DNA of 64,000 nucleotides, from the NCBI GenBank assembly GCA_036346405.1, contig CM070566.1, forward strand, positions 12,953,533-13,017,532, read 5' to 3'. Below are positions 1 to 10,370 of this stretch, one piece after another (within the stretch, counting starts at the first letter, position 1; each line of letters starts with the position of its first letter). The notes beneath the pieces were generated by a model. That model searched no databases, was not told the DNA's origin, and saw nothing but the letters and a program-made list of their open reading frames with translations. The stretch comes from Phyllostachys edulis. Its lineage: Eukaryota > Streptophyta > Magnoliopsida > Poales > Poaceae. The translations under genes and the position numbers were made by a program.

Positions 1-133
1 ATTGTTCTTTAGTACGTGCCTTCGGAGTTTCAGTTAGCTGATTTCTTCACTAAAACCTGAGACTCGAGCTTCAAAGCCTGACTTGTACCTCTCCAAGATA
101 AGTGTTGTTGATCCACCTTGAGTTTGAGGGGGG
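1..133 (+). pseudogene. Ty1-copia pol 3' end (RNase H tail), decayed
   Basis: One forward frame reads YVPSEFQLADFFTKT, the conserved end of copia RNase H (family pattern V.....QLAD.FTK). It is followed by stop codons and a frame change in which the usual terminal motif ending VVDPP and SLRGG can still be made out. A purine-rich tract (TTGAGTTTGAGGGGGG) follows and would be the polypurine tract in front of the 3' LTR. The remainder of the element lies outside the window to the left. It is non-functional: several stops within 100 bases. The motif match is seen directly; assignment to copia rather than another order is confident because the tail-plus-PPT arrangement is typical. Confidence 0.75.
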
Positions 134-147
134 TGTTAGATGTTATA

Positions 148-539
148 TGTTGTGGACGCATATTGGGGGAAGTATTATGGCAGGCGGTCCAAACGTGCAG
201 TTGAATCCAACAAGAAATAACAAACTCTGTTCGGATTATGAGTCCTGTTCTATCTTTAGTAGTTTATTGAATTAGGAAAGTCTTTTATAATTCACATTTA
301 GATAAGAAGTTGTAATTGACTGGTACTTTGATAGGCTGCAATTGTAATCTATAAGTAGTCTCCCGCGGTTTAGCAGAGAGGACAGGAAAGAAATAAAATA
401 GCTTCTCCCCTTTCAAACCCTAGTTCTATAAGTCGATTTTCAACCACGGCGAGGCAAGGAGTGCCACATCGGGAAATCAAAGACCCTACCCATCCTACCC
501 ATACATATAATCTGAGATCCAGAGCTAAGAACCACAACA
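148..539 (+). repeat. 5' LTR of the Reina-like element
   Basis: This is a 392-bp LTR. It begins TGTTGTGGAC and ends AACCACAACA. An AATAAA-type signal lies near 392-398. It matches 3602-3987 along its length, with substitutions and a few small indels. Confidence 0.9.
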
Positions 540-542
540 GTT

Positions 543-554
543 TGGTATTAGATT
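543..554 (+). other. Degenerate tRNA-Met primer-binding site
   Basis: TGGTATTAGATT begins 3 bases after the 5' LTR. The usual plant site is TGGTATCAGAGC (initiator tRNA-Met). The first six bases and the register match, while the later bases have drifted, as expected in an old copy. Confidence 0.6.
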
Positions 555-556
555 CC

Positions 557-1250
557 ATGGCTGACGATCAAATCACCACAAAGCTGCGCGAACTAATGGA
601 GCTCATAGGCACAGTATTGAAGTGTCAGGAAGAACAATCTACAACCCATGCAACTCTTCAGGCTGCCGTCCTTGATATCAAAGGTCACGTGTCCTTGCCA
701 ACTACGATCACCAAATCTGCAAACTCTTCTGCACGGCGCCTTCCTACTGATCAAGTTGAAGCACCATCCCGAGGTCGGTTCTACAAGGTTGATTTTCCCC
801 TGTTTGATGGTAATTCCGATCCTCTGGAGTGGCTTTCTCGCTGTGATCAATTCTTTCACGGTCATCGTACCCTCGAGGAAGAAAAGGTTTGGCTGGCTAC
901 CTATCACATGACTGGCATTGCCCAGCAGTGGTACTACAAATTGGAACGCACAAAAGGAATTCCATCATGGCCTCGGTTTCAAAATTCTTGTCGACTATGT
1001 TTTGGTCCACCCTTTAGATCAAATCTTGTTTCCGAACTTGCTCTTCTTCGTTAGACGGGTTCAGTGGAAGAATATGCACAAGCATTCTATAGGGTACTAT
1101 GTCGCACTGACAATCTTTCTCTGGAGCATGAAGTTGGATTATTTTTGTCTAGGTTGGGTGAACTCATCAAGTCAGATGTCGAGCTGCAGAATCCCTCTTC
1201 TTTGGATACCGCAGTAAGCTTGGCCAAAGCAGCTGAGCGACATTACAAGT
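557..1250 (+). pseudogene. gag of the Reina-like element, 3'-truncated
   Basis: The ATG at 557 is the first in-frame start after the primer-binding site and opens MADDQITTKLRELMELIG. The Gag core follows: VDFPLFDGNSDPLEWLSRCDQFF, then a segment with ATYHMTGIAQQWYY, typical of plant chromovirus Gag. A frameshift near 990-1054 ends the first frame; Gag similarity resumes at about 1064 (EEYAQAFYR...DNLSLEHEVGLFLSRLG) and runs to HYKLL near 1250. No zinc knuckle (CX2CX4HX4C) is present because the 3' part of gag is deleted. It would have built the cytoplasmic virus-like particle of the retrotransposon. It is broken and cannot make full Gag. Confidence 0.8.
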
Positions 1251-2685
1251 TATTACACATCAAGGTCACTTTGAATATTTGGTCTTACCATTCGGTCTCT
1301 TTAATGCCCCTGCCACATTTCAGGCTATTATGAATGCTATTCTGCAACCGTATCTTCGCAAGTTCGTTTTAGTATTCTTTGATGATATCCTCATTTTCAG
1401 CTCGTCATGGTCTGAACACTTGTGCCATATTCGAGCAGTTTTTTTTCGTTTTTCGCTAGCATCAAATATTCCTCAAGAAATCAAAATGCTCTTTTGGCAC
1501 AGCTTCAGTATCATACTTGGGCCATGTTATATCAGCGGCTGGTGTTTCTATGGATCATTCCAAAGTACAAGATATTAGGCATTGGCCGATCCCTACTTCT
1601 CGACAATTGAGAGATTTCTGGGGCTGGCAGGTTACTATCATAAATTTACACGTAACTTTGGATCCATTGTAGCACCCCTAACCAAATTACTTACCAATGA
1701 AGGCTTCTGTTGGTCTCAGGAGACGGATTCTGCTTTTTCTTCCTTAAAGGAGGCTCTCTGCATGCCCTCTTTTTTAGCTCTTCCAGACTTCACAACATCA
1801 TTTATAGTGGAATGTGATGCTTCCGGCAGTGGTTTTGGTGCTGTCCTCCATCAAGGATCACAACCTATTGCTTTCTTCTGCCGATCAATTCAGCCTCACC
1901 ATGCCAAATTAGCTGCATATGAGTGCGAACTCATCGGTTTGGTCAAGGTAGTGCGTCACTGGCGCCATTATCTTTGGGGCAAGTCCTTTATTGTTCGCAC
2001 TGATCATTATAGCCTGAAATACCTCCTGGATCAACGTTTAGCAACGATTCCTCAACACCACTTGGTCAGCAAACTTTCTGGGTTTGATTTCAGATTGAAT
2101 TCAAACCAGGTAAAACAAATACAGTCGCTGATGCTTTGTCTCATCGAGATGAACACATGTCCCTCTCGGCCATATCTGTTTCGACCTTTCAATTGCTTGA
2201 TCAGCTTAAAGAAGAGGTCAGTTCTCTTTCGGAGTTTCAGATATTCTGATCCAGTTAGCGCACAAGAACTCCCTACAAATTGGTCTTTTGTTGATGGCTT
2301 ATTTTTATGTGGTGGCCGTATATTTGTTCCAGCCTCTTCTGCTTGTGTCCAGCAAATCATTTCAGCAGCCCATGCTGTTGGTCATGAGGGAATCCAAAAA
2401 TCTTTGCATCGCATTCGAAAGGATTTCTATATTCCCCACCTTAAAGATTTGGTTTGCAATCATGTTACTTGTTGTGCTGTTTGTCAACGCAATAAAGTTG
2501 AACACCTTTATCCCGCAGGTTTTTTACAACCTCTGCCGGTTCCCACTCAGGTCTGGTCTCATATCTCTATGGATTTTATCGATGGGTTTCCTCGTGTACA
2601 TGTGAAATCAGTAGTTTTGACGGTGGTGGACAGATTTTCTAAATACACTCATTTTGTTCCATTGGCACATCCTTATACGGCTTAA
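1251..2685 (+). pseudogene. Partial pol: RT palm, RNase H, integrase zinc finger
   Basis: Right after the gag remnant the sequence reads EYLVLPFGLFNAPATFQ and, further on, the catalytic FFDDIL (the YxDD-box equivalent) of reverse transcriptase. Protease and the RT fingers are therefore missing. Frameshifts lie at about 1440-1580. From 1582 the reading is GLAGYYHKFTRNF (RT connection), then RNase H with VECDASGSGFGAVL and TDHYSLKYL, then the integrase HHCC finger (H...H...CAVCQRN) and the first catalytic Asp in MDFIDGFP. A TAA stop closes the frame at 2683-2685. Between RNase H and integrase a further frame change around 2090-2160 is likely, because the expected end of RNase H is disturbed. 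Non-functional. Confidence 0.82.
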
Positions 2686-3593
2686 TCTGTGGCTCATGCA
2701 TTCTTTGAGGCCATTGTTCGACTCCATGGTTTTCCTGAGTCTATTGTCAGTGATCAGGATGCTATCTTCACTAGCAACTTTTGGAAATAATTGTTTCTTT
2801 TGGCAGGAGTGTCCCTCGATATGATTTCCGCCTTTCACCCGCAGTCTGATGGTCAAAGTGAAATAGTCAATCATACAATTGAAATGTACCTCCGTTGTCT
2901 CAGTGGGGATCGTCCTCGTCATTGGGTTCGGTGGCTTCCGTGGGCAGAAGTCTGCTACAATACATCGTATCATTCTGCTCTATGGGCCACTCCATTTCAG
3001 GTTGTTTGTGGCCAGCCTCCTCCAGCCATTATTCCTTACAATGAAGGATCAACTCAAGTTTTTGCAGTTGACACTATTTTATGCTCACGTGATGAATTCT
3101 TCATTGAAATTCGTGAACGTTTATTGCAAGCTCAGCAACATATGAAGGATTTTTATGACATGCATTATCATGAAGTTGAATTTGACATTGGCCCATGGGT
3201 TTTGCTCAAGCTTCATCACCGCCAAGCTGTTGGCATTACAGCAAAACTTTCCAAGCTATCACCCAAGTATTATGGCCCATATCAAATCATTGGCCGTGTT
3301 GGTCAAGTTGCTTATAAGCTTCAGCTTCCTCCTTCTGCACGTATCCATGATGTTTTCCATGTGGCCTTCTTGAAGAAGTTCGTGGGTTGTCCACGTTCAG
3401 ATCTACCAGCTCTTCCTTCTACACTTAATGGCCGTGTTCTGCCTACTCCATCAATGATTGTTCGTTCTTGTCTTTACAAAGACAACTGGGAGGTACTTGT
3501 GCAATGGGTTAGCCAACCAGCATCTGAAGCTTCCTGGGTTCCTCTTACAGATTTCAAGCGTCAATATCCTAATTTTCAGCTCGAGGTCAGGAG
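2686..3593 (+). pseudogene. Integrase core and chromodomain of the Reina-like element
   Basis: This continues the pol frame. SIVSDQDAIF carries the second catalytic Asp, then a TAA at 2788-2790, then AFHPQSDGQSEIVNHTIE with the catalytic Glu of the D,D-35-E triad. A GPYQIIGRVGQVAYKL stretch (GPF/Y module) and HDVFHVAFLKK follow. The C-terminus (VLVQWVSQPASEASWVPL) matches the end of a chromodomain, which in this family steers integration towards heterochromatin. The open frame runs on into the LTR to 3729, so the true C-terminus is uncertain. Two stops (2683, 2788) inactivate it. Confidence 0.8.
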
Positions 3594-3601
3594 GGGGCAA
3601 A
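3586..3601 (+). other. Polypurine tract
   Basis: GGTCAGGAGGGGGCAAA sits immediately before the 3' LTR start TGTTGTGG. Position and composition fit the plus-strand primer of an LTR retrotransposon. Confidence 0.7.
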
Positions 3602-3987
3602 TGTTGTGGACGCATATTGTGGTAAGTATTATGGCAGGTGGTCCAAACGTGCATTTGAATCCAACAAGAAATAACAAACTCTGTTCGGATTCTGAGTCCT
3701 ATTCTATCTTAAGTAGTTTATTGAATTAGGAAAATCTTTTATAATTCGCATTTAGATAAGAAGTTGTAACCGACTGGTACTTTGATAGGCTGCAATTGTA
3801 ATCTGTAAGTAGTCTCCTGCGGTTTAGCAGAGAGGACAAGAAAGAAATAAAATAGCTTCTCCCTTTCAAACCCTAGTTCTATAAGTCGATTTTCAACCAC
3901 GGCGAGGCAAGGTCTTAACCGGGAAATCAAAGACCCTACCCATCCTACCCATTCAGATAATCCGAGATCGAGCTAAGAACCACAACA
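3602..3987 (+). repeat. 3' LTR of the Reina-like element
   Basis: This is a 386-bp LTR with the same TGTTGTGG/CCACAACA ends as 148-539. Differences include a short changed segment around 3912-3920 and small indels. Confidence 0.9.
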
Positions 3988-4091
3988 TATATGTCTTTTT
4001 GTATAGGGTGCTCTTTGCATATTTACCTACACACGTAACTTGTATATTTGTCCTTTGGCCCATTGGAATAGAAGAAGGTTTCATTCCAACA

Positions 4092-4834
4092 ATATTCAGC
4101 CTAGTATCTGAAGAATCAGCCCGCTTATCCGCATAATCGGCCCATTTGACCTTGTAATCCTATTAACTTACTCGTTTTGCAATATTCGACTCGGGGAGGA
4201 GACCTAATCCCGTTATTCGGCCTAATACTAGGCCTACTAGACCGCTTTTTATAACACTGGTCTGGAACCTTGCTAAGTTCATGGTGATTAGGGTGACCTG
4301 GAACTACCTTACAGTTAAATTTTGAGGACCCGAAACATTTATCATGTCTATCATTCATGAGACACGTGGTATGTTACATCATCAACCTTTATTAAACTCA
4401 AATCTCGATGCATTCAATGCTATTACAATTTTATCAGCTTGACAATGTACTTGTTGATTGTATGTTGACTAATAATTTGGATTTCATTGTTTTAAGTTAT
4501 TTGATTAGGGTGATGTTTTTTGACAAATAACTTGGGTTTCCTTGTTCCAGTTGTTTGATTCAGCTGAAGTCACCACTCAAGTAAACAGTGGATTCTACTG
4601 CATCAACGGACCAACTCACTGGACAGGTATTATTTGGTACTTGAGGCCCAAAAGTATATTGAAACCATGGATAGTCCTTTATGTTACAAATAGGAACAGG
4701 AATGAAACACACAAGATGAAATGGAAAGCAAAAAAGGTGACAATATAGTTGACTTTAGATTCACCAAAAACACGCCTTCTTAACCACAAGACCGCAAGTG
4801 GACAAACTTCGTAACCACACTTCATCTCTTGCCC
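4092..4834. other. Intergenic, one exon-like scrap
   Basis: I see no supported gene. At 4551-4626 an open stretch reading LFDSAEVTTQVNSGFYCING is bordered by TTGTTCCAG on the left and GGTATT on the right, like an exon with acceptor and donor. I do not recognise the peptide and see no further exon, so it may be a captured fragment or chance. The rest is unassigned. Its right edge at 4833-4838 is where similarity to the second RLK locus begins. Confidence 0.35.
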
Positions 4835-4837
4835 AGA

Positions 4838-7800
4838 TTAGGTGGTTGCTTGAAATTCATGAACAGGCATATGAGCTGCGCATGCCTTCTTTATGGCATT
4901 CAATTCAGCAACTACATCATCCATCTTCGTTCTTTGCCTTGGGGAGTCCTCGCAGCACACTAGACCAAGTCTAAATATAGGATAAATGAATACATCTATG
5001 ATATCTTGAGTGTTTCCACTGTAGGTTGCAGTAGCATCCAAAATTTCCAGTAGATTGTTTGGATATACCATCTTGACGTAGTTGACAAGACTTGTCACAC
5101 CATTGATGAAATTGTCAGTTGGCCTTCTTCCAGTAAACATTTCCGGTAGCAACACCCCATAGCTATATATGTCACCATCAGTGGAGACTTCAGCTCCTGA
5201 GCCATACTCTGACAACATAAATAAACGAAGGCTTCAGTGGCTACATAATGATGAGTAGAGAAAAAAAAGATGGATTTCACTTTACAATTTGACTCAACAA
5301 TTAAATAATATATTGATACTACATTTTTTTTGCCTCTTTAGATCACACTGAAATACCATATTATCAATTTACCAAACGAATAATCTTTAGAGCAGACAAA
5401 TTTTTTGACATGCATCAGCAATAATTTTAATTAAACAATAATCGCTAACCTGGTGTGACATATCCAATTGTCCCTTTAATTGCAAATGAGCTGCTTTCAG
5501 TTCCACTACGATTTTGCTTGCATGCTTCGGCATGCATTATCTTTGCTAGACCAAAGTCTGTAACATGTGCAACCATGTCATCATCTAGAAGGATGTTGCT
5601 TGGTTTAATATCACAGTGAACTATGGGAGGTTCAATATGACAGTGAAGATATTCCAATGCCTCTGCAACATCGAGAGCAATGCACAGCCTTTTCATCAAA
5701 CTTAGCCTTCTAAAGATTGCGCTATTTGTTGTTGTGCTTGGATGCAGCCACTCATCTAAACTTCCATTGCAAATAAATTCTAGGACAAGTGCCTTGAAGT
5801 CGTCACCATTATGATCCAAGGCACTGCACACAGTGATCACCTTGACAAGTTTCCGGTGTCGAATCCTCCTTAGGGTATCACACTCAGTCAAGAAGCTTCT
5901 ACTAGCTCCTCGTTGGGCAAGATTGAGAACCTTGATTGCCACAGTAACTAAATTCTCATCAAGAGCCAAAGTTCCAATATATACATTGCCAAAGCTTCCA
6001 GAACCAATCAAATTTGCTGGTGAGAATGATTCTGTTGCTGCACGTATCTTGGCATAGGATATCCTGATTATCTCATTATTCTCATTGGGAAATAAGTTTT
6101 GTTGATCAACAACATTCGGTTTGATCCTTGTCTTAGTGAAGCAGTATGCAGTTATACAGCATGTGGTGAAGAACAAAGTTCCAATGAGACAAACGATTAA
6201 GACACGCAGTCGATGCTGTGAAGCCTGGAGAGAGCCTATAGATGGGCATGAAGGGAGTTGCAAGAAGGAAGGACCACCGCATAGCATGCTATTACCTGTG
6301 AGTGACAATATAGTGGCATTACGAAAGATCCCTGTATTTGGCACTGGACCAGATAGGTTGTTGAAGGAGAGGTTTAGATACTTTAGAGGTTTGATGCTCT
6401 CTAGGAATTCGGGTATGGGGCCTGTTAAGTTGTTGCTAGAGAGATCCAAGTTTTCAAGCACGCCCAAAGTATTCAGTCCTTTTGGGATTTGTCCTTGCAG
6501 TACATTTCCTTGGAGGTATAGGAAACGTAATTGGACACAACTGCCAATAGCATCTGGGATCTCACCAGATAGCTTATTCATTGAGAGGTCGATTGTGCGA
6601 GGCTGTTCAAGTGCCCGATCTGTGTTGGAATGGAGCCACTTAGAGCATTGTTGGAGAGGTTGAGAAGTATGGTGAGGGAAGGAATGCTAAGTATCTCTTG
6701 TGGGGTTTGGCCCCTCAATAAGTTACAGGAAAGATCCATGGATCCAAGTTTGGTCAGGTTACCAATACTTGTTGGAATGCTGCCGTCGAGAAAGTTATTA
6801 GATAGAGAGAGATTGCTCAACTGCGTGATATTGCCTAATGATTGTGGAATCTGCCCATCAAATCCATTATGGTCAAGATACTGGAGACTGGGAAGCTGGC
6901 CAATATCCTGAGGTAAGGTGCCTGTGAAGAGGTTATCCTGAAGGGTGAGCTTTGTAAGTTTGTGAAACATTCCTAATCCTGTAGGTATGGTCCCAGTTAT
7001 TTGGTTTCTGCCAAGTACAAGCCAACTGAGCTCTCGAGATAGGTTGGTAATAGTAATTGGCATAACACCTACAAGATTGTTTTGTTCAAGGTCTAGTATT
7101 TCCATGTTGCTACAGTTGGTTAAGGATGTGAGGAAATCCCAATCCCTAGGTTTTGTGGCTTGGAGCTGATTGTGCCCTACCGAAAAGATCTTCAAATTAC
7201 CCTGGATGCCGATATCCCGTGGAATCAGACCATGATATCGACTTCCACGAAGAAGCAAATATTGGAGCGCAGATGCATTTGAGAAGGAGGCTGGTATTGG
7301 GCCTTCGAATTGATTGTTCTCAAATGTGCCCAAAACCCTTATTCTGGGAAGCTTAAAGCCAATGTCGGGCGGCAGTGATCCTGAAAGCTGGTTGTGGCCA
7401 AGTTGCAAGACTTCGATGGAAGAAATATTGAAGATCAACGGAGGAACAAGACCTTCCAGCTTGTTATACTGGACATTGAATTTAACAAGGTTTGTTATCT
7501 TACCTAGAGCTTCAGGGATGTTGCCACTGAAGCTGTTCATGGCAAGATTTAAGATTGTCAATGATGTTAGGTTGCCCAGCCAGCTAAGGATCTGACCATG
7601 GAAGGAGTTCCGCTCAATGCTAAGGATCGTGAGGGCTGTGAGGTTGGATAGTGACATGGGAATTTCACCAGTCAGATTGGTGTAGCTTACATTGAAAAAT
7701 GTAAGCTTTGATAGGCGACCCAAAGGAGCAGGGATGAAACCAGACAGGTAGTTTGCGCTCAAATTCATGGTACGAAGTGCTGCACAATTGCTGAGGCTGA

Positions 7801-8188
7801 ACGGGATCTCACCTTCCAAGTTGTTGGCTGACAGATCAAGGACGTGGAGGTGGGTGAGGTTGCCGAGCTCTGGGGAGATGATGCCAGTTAGGCGGAGTCC
7901 GCAGGCGTATGGCAGTGACACGGCCTGGGTGCCGGCGGTGGCTGCAGGCCACGCCATTCCATCGGCAGAAATCAGGTGCCGGCGTGTTGGTGCCATTGCC
8001 GACGGCATCCCAGGAGGACAGTGCATGTCTTGGGTCACTGGTTATGTGGGATTTGAACGACAGGAGCACCAAGAGGTCGCTGTCATTGGTGGATAGAGAG
8101 GTGGACGCGAGCAAGAGGATGGGTGAGATGGAGCATCGGTACCTGCCATGTACATGGGTGACACACTCTCTTGATCTTCATTGTTGAG
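4838..8188 (-). pseudogene. LRR receptor kinase copy 1 (Xa21-type), frameshifted
   Basis: This is a paralogue of 45039-48391 with the same parts in order: start at 8188, signal peptide, LRRNT (ending CRWNGVAC), about 22 LRRs, membrane segment and kinase. Exon 1 runs 8188-5450, the intron 5449-5209 (GT...AG), and exon 2 5208-4838. The intron is phase 1, between GYVTP and EYGSG, as in subfamily XII. Compared with copy 2 it has a 2-bp deletion at about 8120 (signal peptide), two 1-bp deletions near 7892 and 7901 (before LRR 1), a 6-bp in-frame deletion near 6870 and a 1-bp deletion near 6598. The kinase part of exon 1 (VHCDIKPSN, DFGLAK) and exon 2 read cleanly to the stop at 4838-4840, in contrast to copy 2. 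As read it cannot make a receptor. If transcribed, it could only yield fragments. Confidence 0.88.
5209..5449 (-). other. Intron of RLK copy 1
   Basis: The donor CCAG|GTTAGC and acceptor TTGTCAG|AGTATGG, read on the minus strand, join GYVTP to EYGSG in frame (phase 1). The position, just before kinase subdomain VIII/IX, is the conserved single intron of Xa21-type kinases. Length is 241 bp, and 45407-45648 is its counterpart. Confidence 0.85.
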
Positions 8189-8430
8189 CAAGGGGGTGGA
8201 TGTGGTGTTGTGGTGATCTACACTTGCTGCTTGTTGCCTGCTGCCCTCCCATGGATGGTGTGGAAGTCGTTAAATAAGACACAAAAATCTACACTAGTGG
8301 CCAGAGTTGCACCAGGAATGTGATAGAATCTGATTTCAATTCTAGTATCGTGGACGACTTGTAGTATTGTGTTCAAACTCTAGCTAGATTGTACTTGCCA
8401 TTAACACTAATTATATATAAAAAAAAAAGT
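8189..8430 (-). promoter_or_regulatory. Upstream region of RLK copy 1, conserved with copy 2
   Basis: This holds about 240 bp directly upstream of the start codon and is nearly identical to 48392-48620. It would contain the 5' UTR and proximal promoter. I cannot point to a convincing TATA box. The conservation shows the duplication included the promoter side. Confidence 0.5.
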
Positions 8431-8636
8431 TGAACCGGTCGTTAGCTCGAGTGGCTTGCGTTGCTCGAGTGCACGCAGCGCACCCGGGTTCTGTCTCACC
8501 GAAATAAATCAGGGTGCACATACGCATGCACCTTAAGTGAGACAACTTGTACCCGCTCTCCAGACAGCCTCCGATGGATTCCCTAGCGTGTGCAGGGGAC
8601 GTGTACATCTGGGTGTGCGTGTGGTGTGTGTCCGCC
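8431..8636 (+). repeat. SINE-like, tRNA-derived repeat
   Basis: The head resembles a tRNA gene with an internal Pol III promoter: an A-box-like TAGCTCGAGTGG at 8443-8454 and a weaker B-box-like GGGTTCTGTCTC at 8486-8497. A body follows, and in other copies a tail CTTGTACC(CC)AAAA plus TATATATAAAA. A related copy is at 48621-48850, and tails lie at 9926-9960, 10013-10060 and 59355-59405. The B box is imperfect and I cannot define exact ends, so a SINE is the best reading rather than a certain one. Confidence 0.5.
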
Positions 8637-9925
8637 TAGTGGCGAGTCCACCGTGGGTACTAGTGGGTGCTCGAGCACCCTCTCCCCCGTCAGACCCCTA
8701 GTACCCCCTAGCACCGGTGAAGTTGGGGCGGTGCAGAACAAGCGAGTCTTGGTGGCACTAGATGAAGCCTGGCGGTTGAAGATGATCGGCGCGACGTGGG
8801 CTGTTTTCTTTCCATCTGGTAGTTGTGGGTCATGGCGTTGTGTTGTTGGAGCCTAAGGCCTAGCCAGCTAGCCCAATTAAAGAAATGGAGAGGAGCAAAC
8901 ACAACGGAGGCTAGAGGAGGTTGACACTCATCTAACCATCGTCCATCGATTGAGGCATGCCGCGCTGCGCCGAAGCCCTAGATGGCCTGATGCGGCAGCG
9001 GCGGGCAACCTAAGAGACGGTGGCGGCCGGGGGAGACAAGGGGGGAGGCGGCTAGCGAGAGGATGTCGTTGGCGGTGGGGTTCTGAGCGCTTGTGACGAC
9101 TGGGCTGTCTGATGGGCTCCAAGGCGTCTTGTGGCCAACACGGACGTCTTGCGGTACTACGACAAAGGAGGGCTTGGGGCGTCTGCGGCGGCGAGGGGAG
9201 GAGGCAAGCGGCGTCTGACAAATTGGTAACGAAGGTGGCAGGTGGTAGAGGCGCAGAGCCACAGAGATGAGACAAATCCCAATTCGTTAATTCACAAATA
9301 TAAGTCCCATCTGTCGCTGTATGAGTGTAAACACTAATATCTGATGAGGCATTAGCCAATTTGTTTAATTGGTGGTTGTTACTTGTTGATTTGTTCGTAC
9401 ATTTGCAAAATGAAGAAACAAACTTTCGCATTGGTATATCGCCTCATTGAGCTCACATTGATCCTTAAATTGGTAACGACATCGTTGAATGAGTCAATGA
9501 CTTGATGATGTGCTACACTGAACTAGAGATATTTGGAAGCCTTGATAATAAAAGAATCATTTGATACTTTTAAGACATGAAATCTTGTAGAGTGAAATTG
9601 TGTCTTAATCAGATTTAGTGTCTTAGTGATATATTTTCATTTCAATTTTAATGTTTATGAGTATTCATAATTTAATATTATATCACTAAATTTGGTATTT
9701 TTGATCTACAGATCGATACTTGGATATTTATGGGCATTTGGCGACACATTATCCATTAGTGAGATAATATATTTATTGTATTTTCAATTTGTCTTCTTTC
9801 TATTTATGTATGAATTTGGTATTTCGATGGCAAAAGACCGATAGACGTATCTTTAGTATGTTTATTTTATGCTATAGCCTCAACAATAGAGCTCTCCCTC
9901 TATTTTCATCCTGGATTCGCCGCTG
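8637..9925. other. 1.3-kb insertion, no gene recognised
   Basis: This stretch is absent at the matching place in the duplicate (about 48815-48830), so it is an insertion inside the SINE-like repeat, or a deletion in the other copy. The first 600 bases are GC-rich and the last 500 AT-rich. ORFs here are arginine/proline-rich low-complexity readings with no family signature. I found no clear terminal repeats. Confidence 0.4.
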
Positions 9926-10082
9926 CGTCCACCTTGTACCTCGAAAAAAAAATTATATATATAAAAGTTAATGTTATGTCAGTGCGCGTGTGCGTGGGTT
10001 TTGTGCAATATACTTGTGTGCGTGGGTTGTGTCCATCTTCTTGTACCCCAAAAAATTATATATAAAAAAGTTAATGCTACTG

Positions 10083-10370
10083 TATGTACTCTCTCTGTCC
10101 CAAAATACAAGTAGATCTGTGCGGTCAAGGTTTTAAAACTTTGACCATTAGTAATGTTAAAGTTTATAAATTGACTACATGAAAATAATGTTATTGGATT
10201 TGTCCTGCAAAATACTTTTATAATATATGGTTTTTATTATTTTTTCTCATATATCATGGTATAAAACCATAGTCAAAGTGTTACACTTGAAAAGTAAAAA
10301 AATGACATATTTTGGGCTCGAGCGTGAAAAGTAAAAAAAAAAAAGACTTATATTTTGGGAAGTGTGTGCG
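10083..10370. mobile_element. Stowaway-like MITE, degenerate
   Basis: It begins TACTCTCTCTGTCCCAAAATACAAGT and ends near ACTTATATTTTGGGAAG. The terminal CCCAAAATA.AAGT and ACTTATATTTTGGG are inverted repeats, as in grass Stowaway (Tc1/mariner-type) MITEs. The exact TA duplication is not clear. Homologous copies are at about 48865-49010/49135-49385 and 59430-59700. No coding capacity. Confidence 0.6.

Larger units (their letters stand above)
148..3987 (+). mobile_element. Reina-like Ty3/gypsy chromovirus, internally deleted
   Basis: A 3.84-kb LTR retrotransposon with both LTRs (148-539, 3602-3987). LTR ends are perfect inverted repeats TGTTGTGG/CCACAACA, flanked by a TATA direct repeat (144-147 and 3988-3991). 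The inside holds gag, then reverse transcriptase, RNase H, integrase and a C-terminal chromodomain-like region in the gypsy order. The short LTR (about 390 bp) and the chromodomain suggest the Reina clade; that is inference. It is non-autonomous: a large internal deletion joins gag to RT, and there are several frameshifts and stops. The LTRs differ at 15 or more positions, so the insertion is not recent. Confidence 0.88.
134..4091 (+). repeat. Ty1-copia 3' LTR split by a nested gypsy element
   Basis: The LTR begins TGTTAGATGTTATA (134-147), directly after the polypurine tract, is interrupted by the gypsy element at 148-3987, and resumes at 3988 (one copy of the 4-bp duplication TATA, then TGTCTTTTTG). 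It appears to end TTCCAACA at 4091, which is roughly the inverted complement of the start. The rejoined LTR would be only about 115 bp, short but within the range of copia families. The right end is inferred from the TG...CA rule and has not been compared with a second LTR. Confidence 0.6.

Noticed and set aside
8443..8497. Possible tRNA gene (A and B boxes)
   Set aside because: No acceptor stem or cloverleaf can be formed and the B box is imperfect. It is better read as a tRNA-derived SINE head.
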